DNA of 7,208 bases from positions 1 through 7,208 of the forward strand of contig JALSJG010000004.1 of the NCBI GenBank assembly GCA_026989475.1, written 5' to 3'. The notes beneath the pieces are model-generated. The model was not told the DNA's origin. It made no database searches and saw only the letters and a program-made list of their open reading frames with translations. A program made the translations under genes and the position numbers. This DNA comes from Thermaceae bacterium. Lineage in GTDB: Bacteria; Deinococcota; Deinococci; Deinococcales; Marinithermaceae. Shown here piece after piece: positions 1-5,379 of this stretch (position 1 is its first letter; each line of letters starts with the position of its first letter).

Positions 1-1924
1 CCCCGACGAGCACCACCCTGGGCCGGGCCTTTTCGAGCACGATCTGGCCGGTTCCGTTTTCCGCCCCGTGATGGCTCGCCACCAGCAGGTCGGCGGGTAG
101 ATCCGGGAGGCCGTCCTCGAAGCGCCTCGGCAGGTCGCCGAGGACGAGCACCGCCCGGTTCCGCCAAAGCGCCCGCACCACCAGGCTCCGGGCGTTGTCC
201 CCGGGCGGGGTTTGAGCCCTCGGGTGCCAGACCTCGAGGGTGAGCGGCCCGAGGCGAACCCGGTCGCCGTAGGCGGCGACGAGGTGGGGGACCCCCTGGA
301 GCCGCGCGGAGGCGAGCGCGGGGTCGTCCTCGGGGTAGTGGGGACCCGTGAGCACCGCGCCCACCGGGTGTTCCCGGAGGATGCGGGGCACGGCCCCGGC
401 GTGGTCGCGGTCGGGGTGGGTGAGGACGAGGAGGTCGAGGTCGTCTACCCCGAGCGCCCGGAGCGCCCGCAAGACCCGGCCCGCCGCCCACTCGGCTCCG
501 GCGTCGAGGAGCACCTCGACCCCGCCCGGGGCCCGGATCAGGGTGGCGTGCCCCTCGCCGACGTCGAGCTGCCAGACCTCGAGCACCGGAAACGCCCGGG
601 GGGAAAGGGCGGTGAGCACCGCGAGGAGGACGAGGAAGGCCGCTTGGGTCCGGGAAAGCTTCCCCCAAAGCCCGAGCAAGACGGCGAGGAGGGCGAGGTA
701 GTAAAGCCAAAAGCCGCTTGCCGCAATCTCGCCCCAGGGGAGCGCCGGGGCGTTTGCGAAGGCCCCCGCCACCCAGAGGAGGGCGCGGCCGGTGAGCTCG
801 AGCCCGGGGGCCAGGAACCCGAGCCCGAGGAGCTTTAAAAACCCAAGCGGCACGAAGATGGCCGCGAGGGGCAGCGCAAGGAGGTTCGCGAGCGGGCTCA
901 AGAGCGATACCCGCCCGAAGGCGTCGAGGATCAGGGGAAGAACCGCGGCCTGCGCCGCCAAGGTGGCGAAAAGCCCGCCCAAAACCCAGCGCAGAGGCGC
1001 CGGAAACGGCTGGATCGCTCGGAAAAGGGGCGGCAAGAGGAGCCCGAGCCCCGCCACCGCCAGGTAGGAAAGCCGAAAACCGAGGTCGTAAAGCGCCCAG
1101 GGGGCGAGCACCAGCTGAACCGCGAGGGCGAGCGCCAGGGCGGCGAGGAGCCCGGGCTGCCCCCGCCCCCAAAAGAGCGCGAGCAACACCGCCCCGGCCA
1201 TCAGCGCCGCCCGCAGAAGGCTCGGGCTCGGCCCGGCGAGGGCGAGGTAGCCGAGCACCACCAAGAGGGCGAGCGGGTAGCGGATCCGCCCCAAGGGATA
1301 GAGCAGGATCAAAAGGAAGCCAAGCAGGAAGCCAACGTGAAGGCCGGAGAGCGCGAGCAGGTGCCCAAGCCCCGCCCGGCGGAAGGCCTCGGCCTCGGCG
1401 AGCGCCGCCCGCTCGCCGAGCACCAGCGCCCGGGCCAGCCCGGCCACCGGCGGCGAGAGCCCGGCGGCAAGCCGGGCGCCGGCGGCCCTCCGGGGCCCCT
1501 CGGAGGGGCGCCAGGCGAGGAGCTTTGCGTCCTCGAGCACGGCCGTCACCCCCTTCCCCCGGAGCCAGCCGTCGAGGTCGAAGCCGCCCGGGTTCCGGGG
1601 ACGGGCGGGACGCGCGATCCGGCCTTCGAGCCGTGCCCAACCGTCCCCGGGCCGGGGAAAGATCCGGGGGTAGATCGGCCCCTCCCGGGCATGGAGGATT
1701 CCCCGGGCCAGGGTCCCCTCGAGCACCGCCCTTTCGCCGAGCCGCCCCCTCCAGGGGTCGGGGTGAAGGAGGAGGGAGCCCAGGACGAGCAAAAGCCCAA
1801 GGGCTCCCGCCCCCCTTGCTCCGCGGGGTAAAAGCCCCGTTGCCGGCAGCAACAAAAACCCCCAGGGCAGCCCCACGAGGGCCCCGGCGAGCGCCCCCGC
1901 GGCGAGGGCGTAGACCGGGGTCAT
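1..1924 (-). CDS. comEC: ComEC/Rec2 DNA-uptake channel protein (C-terminus cut by window edge)
   Basis: Inner-membrane channel that carries single-stranded DNA into the cytoplasm during natural transformation. Reading the minus strand from the ATG at 1924 gives 641 residues without a stop; the frame continues past base 1. Order of parts: two N-terminal membrane segments (about 5-29 and 40-53); a DUF4131/OB-like region (about 65-138) with the family signature NPGGFDLDGWLRGKGV (111-126); the competence domain with GLGHLLALSGLHVG (185-198) and LRAALMAG (237-244) amid many hydrophobic segments to about 440; then a metallo-beta-lactamase-like domain with HPDRDHAG (503-510), LGD (595-597) and SHHGA (617-621). 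The metal-ligand pattern HxDxDH is intact. The usual DVGQGD is DVGEGH here (454-459). Probably only a few dozen residues are missing, judged from family length. The ATGA overlap with comEA fixes the start and implies translational coupling. The family call is very secure. Confidence 0.96.
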   Translation of the reverse strand, partial: MTPVYALAAGALAGALVGLPWGFLLLPATGLLPRGARGAGALGLLLVLGSLLLHPDPWRGRLGERAVLEGTLARGILHAREGPIYPRIFPRPGDGWARLEGRIARPARPRNPGGFDLDGWLRGKGVTAVLEDAKLLAWRPSEGPRRAAGARLAAGLSPPVAGLARALVLGERAALAEAEAFRRAGLGHLLALSGLHVGFLLGFLLILLYPLGRIRYPLALLVVLGYLALAGPSPSLLRAALMAGAVLLALFWGRGQPGLLAALALALAVQLVLAPWALYDLGFRLSYLAVAGLGLLLPPLFRAIQPFPAPLRWVLGGLFATLAAQAAVLPLILDAFGRVSLLSPLANLLALPLAAIFVPLGFLKLLGLGFLAPGLELTGRALLWVAGAFANAPALPWGEIAASGFWLYYLALLAVLLGLWGKLSRTQAAFLVLLAVLTALSPRAFPVLEVWQLDVGEGHATLIRAPGGVEVLLDAGAEWAAGRVLRALRALGVDDLDLLVLTHPDRDHAGAVPRILREHPVGAVLTGPHYPEDDPALASARLQGVPHLVAAYGDRVRLGPLTLEVWHPRAQTPPGDNARSLVVRALWRNRAVLVLGDLPRRFEDGLPDLPADLLVASHHGAENGTGQIVLEKARPRVVLVG

Positions 1925-2244
1925 GGGGCGACCAGGGGCCGGAGGCGCGCAAGCGTCTTGGGGCCGATCCCCGGTACCCGGAGCAGGTCCTCGACCCGGA
2001 GGTAGGGGCGGTGCTCCACGATTCTGCGGGCAAGCTCAGGCCCTACACCAGGAAGGGCTTCGAGCTCGGCCAGGCTCGCCCGGTTCAGGGAGACGCGGGC
2101 CTCCCGGTAGGGCGAAACCTCGATCCGGGCGGGGGCGAAACGCACCGAAAGCCGGGGCCAGAGCGCGGCTGCCCCGGCCAGGAGGATGGCGATTAAAATC
2201 AGGAAAAAGAGGACGTCTTCGCCTAAAGGTCGGCGACCCGCCAT
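1921..2244 (-). CDS. comEA: ComEA-type helix-hairpin-helix DNA receptor
   Basis: Membrane-anchored double-stranded DNA-binding protein that pulls transforming DNA across the envelope and hands it to ComEC. The 107 residues show one N-terminal membrane anchor (about 11-29), a short linker, and two helix-hairpin-helix motifs: LEALPGVGPELARRI (61-75) and LLRVPGIGPKTLARL (87-101), preceded by the family-type VSLNRASLAEL (51-61). The spacer between the hairpins (EHRPYLRVED) lacks the usual Gly-Phe stretch, so this is a compact version. The ATG at 2244 lies 22 nt inside the upstream gene and has no clear Shine-Dalgarno site, so translation is probably coupled to that gene. Its TGA overlaps the comEC ATG. 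The order comEA-comEC is the common competence operon order. Confidence 0.94.
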   Translation of the reverse strand: MAGRRPLGEDVLFFLILIAILLAGAAALWPRLSVRFAPARIEVSPYREARVSLNRASLAELEALPGVGPELARRIVEHRPYLRVEDLLRVPGIGPKTLARLRPLVAP

Positions 2245-2879
2245 TCCAAAAGCCCAAGCCCCAGCCCCCCGAGCAAAAGCCCCGCCACCCAGAGGGGATC
2301 GAGCCCGGGGGAGAGGTAGAGGGCGGCCCCGGTGAAGCCCCAGGTGAGGAGGGCGAGGAGCTTCAGGGGAAGGCGCAGAGGGTTCGTCCTCCGGGGCGCC
2401 GGTGCCTCGGCCGGCGCGGGCGTGGGCCCGGGAGGCACGGGCGCCTTCTCGGCCTCCTCTTCCTCCGGCACCACCGGGGGGCTTTCCTCGGGGGGAAGGG
2501 CTTCCAAGGTCTTTTCCTCGGCCTCCGGGCTGGGGGGACTTTCGGGCGCCGGCGGCGGTTCGGCCGGCTCCGTGGGGAATTCGCCCCTCCGGGCCCTCGT
2601 GACGTAGCCCTTCACGTTTTCGAAGAAGAGCTTCAGCTCGCCGAAGTCAAACCCCGCCACCGAGGCCTCGATGAAGGTGGTCTCCTTGCCGGCGATCCGA
2701 AGAATTCCCCCTTTGGCGCTGGCCACCCGGCGGATCTCGGCGAGCGGTGCCCGCTGGATCCCCTCGGGCCCGACGTAGATGAGCTCCCGGGGGGTGATGG
2801 CGAAAAGCCCCTCGCTTCCCTTGAGCTCGCTCAGGATCGGGTCCTGGGTCGCTTCCTTGAGCCGCGCTTCCAGGTTCAT
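2223..2879 (-). CDS. Unrecognised membrane-anchored protein with possible PH-like head, first gene of the com operon
   Basis: I do not recognise this family with certainty. The 218 residues fall into three parts. Residues 1-98 form a compact, soluble alpha/beta-looking head; its run of short strands (GLFAITPRELIYVGPEGIQ, then GGILRIAGKETTFIEAS) resembles bacterial PH-like (YokE/bPH) domains. Residues about 102-163 are a Pro/Glu/Ala-rich, probably disordered linker. Residues about 169-189 and 195-212 are two hydrophobic segments. The basic stretch PRRTNP before the first segment suggests head and tail are both cytoplasmic. The frame stays open up to 3062, but I chose the ATG at 2879: a TACAAT box lies 6 nt upstream, and longer versions would overlap the divergent gene. 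The stop is 22 nt inside comEA, so it is cotranscribed with the competence genes. A role in DNA uptake is only guilt by association. Confidence 0.75.
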   Translation of the reverse strand: MNLEARLKEATQDPILSELKGSEGLFAITPRELIYVGPEGIQRAPLAEIRRVASAKGGILRIAGKETTFIEASVAGFDFGELKLFFENVKGYVTRARRGEFPTEPAEPPPAPESPPSPEAEEKTLEALPPEESPPVVPEEEEAEKAPVPPGPTPAPAEAPAPRRTNPLRLPLKLLALLTWGFTGAALYLSPGLDPLWVAGLLLGGLGLGLLEWRVADL

Positions 2880-2885
2880 GGACCC

Positions 2886-2914
2886 ATTGTACGCGAGGGC
2901 CGGGCTGGTATCGT
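2886..2914 (-). promoter_or_regulatory. Candidate leaderless promoter of the com operon
   Basis: On the minus strand a TACAAT -10 box (2891 down to 2886) is followed by GGGTCC and then the ATG at 2879. Initiation about 7 nt after the box would fall on or next to the start codon, giving a leaderless mRNA, which is common in Deinococcota. The region 17 bp upstream (ACGATA, 2914 to 2909) matches the TTGACA consensus at only three positions. The GGG after the -10 fits the GGGA-type discriminator contacted by sigma region 1.2 in Thermus-type RNA polymerase. No Shine-Dalgarno site is present for this start. Confidence 0.6.
2887..2914 (+). promoter_or_regulatory. Candidate leaderless promoter of the Cse60-like/SARP-like pair
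   Basis: On the plus strand a TATCGT -10 box (2909-2914) is followed by the discriminator-like GGGA and by the ATG at 2922, 7 nt after the box. A TTGTAC -35 candidate (2887-2892) sits 16 bp upstream. The predicted start of transcription is at or within a base or two of the start codon, so the mRNA is probably leaderless; the GGGAAAG before ATG is too close to act as a normal Shine-Dalgarno site. These boxes occupy almost the same bases as the minus-strand promoter. Confidence 0.55.
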
Positions 2915-2921
2915 GGGAAAG

Positions 2922-3116
2922 ATGGAGGAACTCCGCTTTCGCCTCGTCACCGGCACCGACCCCGACCTCTTCGAGGAGCGCCTCAACCGGGCGGTCGCCG
3001 AGTTGCCCAAGGAGGCCGTCTTGGTGGACGTCAAGTTCAGCGCCGCCGGCGAGGGGAGCCACACCCTGCTGGCGGCCCTCGTCATCTATAAACTGGTCGA
3101 GCCGTGGAAGGACTAA
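2922..3116 (+). CDS. Small Cse60-like protein
   Basis: A 64-residue acidic protein without signal peptide or membrane segment. Its plan matches the small Cse60 family as I recall it: an N-terminal strand (EELRFRLVTG), a helix with a DLFEERLNRAVAEL pattern, a central strand VLVDVKFSAAG, and a final strand TLLAALVIYKLVE. Cse60 was named as a sporulation gene in Bacillus, but homologues occur widely in non-spore-formers and the biochemical role is unknown, so no sporulation role is implied. The ATG at 2922 is preferred because a -10-like box lies 7 nt before it; the frame is open further upstream, but that would run through the com operon. The stop lies 13 nt inside the next gene, which points to coupled translation with the SARP-like protein. 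Confidence 0.72.
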   Translation: MEELRFRLVTGTDPDLFEERLNRAVAELPKEAVLVDVKFSAAGEGSHTLLAALVIYKLVEPWKD

Positions 3117-4312
3117 AGCGCGTCCAACTCCTCGGCGCCCTGCCCGAGGACCTGCCCCCCTCGCCGGGGGCGGAGCTCGTCGTCTACCTCGCCGCCCGGC
3201 CGGGTTGGCGCTCGCTCGAGGAGCTCAGGCGGGTCATCCCGCCGCTTGCCGAGGCCATCGAGGCGGTGAACCGAAGCCCCTACGGCCCCCTGCTCGAGGC
3301 CCAGGGGACCGAGTTCCGCCTCCACGTGGAGAGCGACGTGGTGGACTACTGGCTGGAGGCCTACCGCGACCTCGACCGCCTGCGGGCGCTCTACGGCGAG
3401 CTCGCCCCCGGGCTCGAGAGCCCCCTTCCCGAGTTCCGCGCCTGGCTCGAGCGCGAGCGGGAGGAGATCCTCCGGGGCCTTTGGTCCACCGCGGTGGGCA
3501 GGGCGGGGATGCTCGCCGATGCCCACCGGGAGGACGAGGCGCTCAAGCTCCTCGCCGAGATGGAGGCTGCCTACCCCCTCGAGCCCCGCACCGCCCTCGA
3601 CCTCGCCGACCTCTACTGGCGGCTTTTTCGCCCCGAGGCCACCGCCCGGGTGCTCGAGGGGGTGCTCGATCGCACCGAGCCCCGAACCCGGCCCCGGGCC
3701 GAGCTCAACCTAGGGGCGGCGCTCCTTCGCGCCGGAGAGGTGGAGGAAGGCCGGCGCTGGCTGGAAGGGCTCGTCGCCAGCGAGTACGACGAGCGCTACT
3801 GGGCGCTTTTGCACCTCGGCCAGCTCGAGGCCCTGACCGGCGAGCCCGCGCTCGCCGTCCAGCGGGCCCGCGAGGTGCGCGAGGTGGCGGAGCGAGCCGG
3901 GAGCTATGAGCTTTTGCTCATGGCCCTGCTCCTCGAGGGGGAGGCGCTTTTGCGCCTGGGAAAGGCCCGGGGGGCGGCCACCGGCCCGCTGCCGGCGGCG
4001 ATGGGGCTTCAGGAGCTCGCCGGCCGACCTTTCAGCGCGGTAAGCCTCGCCCTCCTCGCCGAGGGCCAGGCGCTTTGGGGGAAGGGGAAGGCGCGGGCTT
4101 TGGAGCTCGCCGAGAAGGCCTACCGCCGGGCCGCCGAGGAGCGCGACCCCTACGCCGCGAGCCGGGCGCTTTTCGCCTGGGCGCTGGCGGCCGGGGACGA
4201 GGACAAGCTCGCCGCCGCCCGGCGGCAGGCCGAGGCTGCCGGCCACCGCCCCTGGCGGGATTTTCTCGCCCGGATCCGGCTAGAGGACCTGCGCGATGCG
4301 CGCGAGGGCTAG
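3104..4312 (+). CDS. SARP/BTAD-like TPR-repeat protein
   Basis: A 402-residue soluble, largely helical protein. Residues 1-90 follow the plan of a SARP regulator N-terminus: an opening strand (VQLLGALP), VVYLAARPGWRSLEELRRVIP (26-46, the usual first helices of the winged helix), LLEAQGTEFRLHVESDVVDYW (63-83, the usual wing hairpin leading into the BTAD). Residues about 84-190 look like the bacterial transcriptional activator domain, with PLPEFRAWLEREREEI (107-122). From about 140 to 390 come repeated helix pairs typical of TPR units (for example AELNLGAALLRAGEVEEGRRWLEGL, 199-223). The winged helix seems shortened, so DNA binding is uncertain and a scaffold role is possible. The start is a GTG at 3104 with no clear Shine-Dalgarno site, overlapping the preceding gene by 13 nt; coupled translation is likely. 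The 3' end overlaps the opposing aldolase gene by 33 nt. Confidence 0.7.
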   Translation: MEGLKRVQLLGALPEDLPPSPGAELVVYLAARPGWRSLEELRRVIPPLAEAIEAVNRSPYGPLLEAQGTEFRLHVESDVVDYWLEAYRDLDRLRALYGELAPGLESPLPEFRAWLEREREEILRGLWSTAVGRAGMLADAHREDEALKLLAEMEAAYPLEPRTALDLADLYWRLFRPEATARVLEGVLDRTEPRTRPRAELNLGAALLRAGEVEEGRRWLEGLVASEYDERYWALLHLGQLEALTGEPALAVQRAREVREVAERAGSYELLLMALLLEGEALLRLGKARGAATGPLPAAMGLQELAGRPFSAVSLALLAEGQALWGKGKARALELAEKAYRRAAEERDPYAASRALFAWALAAGDEDKLAAARRQAEAAGHRPWRDFLARIRLEDLRDAREG

Positions 4313-5287
4313 CCGGGCCGCGTCCTCGGGCAGGTCGCGGTGGGTGACGAAGCGGACCCGCTCGCCTCCCAAAGGCAGGGCCCTCACCCCCGCTTGCTCG
4401 AGCCGCTGGCAAAAGCGGGGGGCGTCGTTCGCCCGGAGGTAGACCATGTTGGTCTCGGGGGGCGGGTCCACCTCGAGCCCGAGCCGCTTTAGCCCCTCGG
4501 CGAGTTCCCGGGCCAGGGCGTGGTCGCGGGCCAGGGTTTCCTCCCAGTTCCAAAGCGCCACCCGCGCCGCCGCCGCCAGCACGCCGGCCTGGCGCATTCC
4601 GCCCCCCAGGACCTTGCGGTAGCGCCGGGCCTCGGCGGAAAGGGCCCGGGGCGTGAGCAGCGCGCTGCCTACCGGCGCCCCGAGCCCCTTCGAAAGCGAG
4701 ACCATGACGGTGTCGAAGCCCCGGGCGAGGGTCGCCGGCTTTTCCGAAAGCGCCACCGCCGCGTTCCAGATCCGGGCGCCGTCGAGGTGGGCTTTCAGCC
4801 CCTTTTCCCGCGCGACCGAAAGCAGCCGGTCGGTGAGGTCGCGGTCGAGGACGGTGCCGCCCGCGAGGTTGTGGGTGTTCTCGAGCCAGAGCATCGCGGT
4901 GGGCGCCTGGTGCACCGAGGCGTGGACCGCCGCCGCCACCGCCTCGGGCTCGGGCCGGCCCGAGGGCGCGGGGAGGGACCGGACGAGCACGCCCGAGAGC
5001 ATCGCGGGAGCCGCCAGCTCGAACTCGAAAACGTGGGCACCCTCGGGAGCGAGGACCTCGCTGGCCCGGGGGGCCAAAAGCAGCAGGGCGGTCTGATTCG
5101 CCATCGTCCCCGAGGGGAAGAAAAGCGCCGCCTCGAAGCCGAAAAGCTCGGCGAGCTCGGCCTCGAGCCGCTTGACCGTGGGGTCTTCGCCGTAGACGTC
5201 GTCCCCCACCTCGGCCTCGGCCATCGCCCGGCGCATCGCCGGGGTCGGCCGGGTCAGGGTATCGCTGCGAAAATCGAGAACCCTCAC
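4280..5287 (-). CDS. ltaE: Low-specificity L-threonine aldolase (PLP enzyme)
   Basis: Cleaves L-threonine or L-allo-threonine to glycine and acetaldehyde in the cytoplasm; a fold-type I PLP enzyme. The 335 residues match the family length and carry its signatures in order: DFRSDTLTRPTPAMRRAM (5-22), GDDVYGEDPTVKRLE (28-42), FPSGTMANQ (57-65, phosphate loop), EGAHVFEFE with the cofactor-stacking His85, LENTHN (135-140), HLDGAR (167-172; Asp169 pairs with the pyridine nitrogen), and SLSKGLGAPVGS (197-208) with Lys200 as the Schiff-base lysine. The stretch ELAAPAMLSGV (90-100) has Ala where many relatives have Gly. Start: a GTG at 5287, giving the standard MRVLDFRSDT beginning, only 6 nt after a TATTCT box and without a Shine-Dalgarno site. 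It is monocistronic as far as the window shows. Some family members act on related beta-hydroxy amino acids, so substrate range is open. Confidence 0.95.
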   Translation of the reverse strand: MRVLDFRSDTLTRPTPAMRRAMAEAEVGDDVYGEDPTVKRLEAELAELFGFEAALFFPSGTMANQTALLLLAPRASEVLAPEGAHVFEFELAAPAMLSGVLVRSLPAPSGRPEPEAVAAAVHASVHQAPTAMLWLENTHNLAGGTVLDRDLTDRLLSVAREKGLKAHLDGARIWNAAVALSEKPATLARGFDTVMVSLSKGLGAPVGSALLTPRALSAEARRYRKVLGGGMRQAGVLAAAARVALWNWEETLARDHALARELAEGLKRLGLEVDPPPETNMVYLRANDAPRFCQRLEQAGVRALPLGGERVRFVTHRDLPEDAARLALARIAQVL

Positions 5288-5293
5288 GGGCCC

Positions 5294-5299
5294 AGAATA
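5294..5299 (-). promoter_or_regulatory. Candidate leaderless -10 box of the threonine aldolase gene
   Basis: On the minus strand TATTCT is followed by GGGCCC and then the GTG start at 5287. The 6-nt spacing predicts a transcript starting at or next to the start codon. I see no convincing -35 at 16-19 bp. The layout (TANNNT, GGG, start codon) matches the two promoters at 2886-2914, which supports the call although each box alone is short. Confidence 0.5.
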
Positions 5300-5318
5300 C
5301 GGACCGGGACGCCTGCCC

Positions 5319-5347
5319 TTGTACCCCCCGGGGCATGCCGGTAGAAT
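5319..5347 (+). promoter_or_regulatory. Promoter of the TRAP transporter operon
   Basis: TTGTAC (5319-5324) and TAGAAT (5342-5347) are separated by 17 bp, the optimal spacing. Predicted transcription start is near 5354, leaving a leader of about 26 nt with a strong Shine-Dalgarno site. The -35 lies back to back with the upstream region of the divergent aldolase promoter. The spacer contains the 8-bp palindrome GGCATGCC (5332-5339), a possible operator half-site pair, but that is only a suggestion. Confidence 0.65.
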
Positions 5348-5348
5348 A

Positions 5349-5362
5349 CGCGTGCAGACGCG
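5349..5362 (+). repeat. Short inverted repeat at the predicted dctP transcription start
   Basis: CGCGT (5349-5353) and ACGCG (5358-5362) are exact 5-bp inverted copies around a GCAG loop. The element spans the predicted transcription start and ends just before the Shine-Dalgarno site. It could be a small operator or a 5' hairpin; 5-bp arms are also expected by chance in GC-rich DNA. Confidence 0.25.
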
Positions 5363-5364
5363 CG

Positions 5365-5373
5365 AGGAGGTGA
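5365..5373 (+). promoter_or_regulatory. Strong Shine-Dalgarno site of dctP
   Basis: AGGAGGTGA is a near-perfect complement of the 16S rRNA 3' tail and lies 6 nt before the ATG at 5380. It fixes the start codon and fits the high expression expected of a periplasmic binding protein. Confidence 0.85.
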
Positions 5374-5379
5374 AGCTTT

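Noticed and set aside
212..838. Long plus-strand open frames opposite comEC (also 1337-1831 and 1525-2196)
   Set aside because: Their translations are Gly/Pro/Arg/Glu-rich without domain patterns, while the opposite strand encodes a continuous, well-recognised ComEC.
1923..2921. Plus-strand frame extending the Cse60-like gene upstream by 333 codons
   Set aside because: It runs antisense through comEA and its neighbour with composition-biased sequence; the 64-residue form matches the small family's length.
2880..3062. N-terminal extension of the com-operon leader gene up to 3062
   Set aside because: The added 61 residues lie antisense to the Cse60-like gene and erase the intergenic promoters; the ATG at 2879 has a -10 box at leaderless spacing.
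3087..3094. TATAAACT as an internal promoter for the SARP-like gene
   Set aside because: It encodes the end of the Cse60-like protein (IYKL), has no -35 partner at 16-18 bp, and the spacing to GTG is longer than at the other leaderless starts. Coupled translation explains the arrangement.
2779..3909. Long plus-strand frame overlapping the SARP-like gene in another register
   Set aside because: It is Arg/Pro/Ala-rich and lacks structure; the 3104-4312 frame shows clear TPR and BTAD-like patterns.
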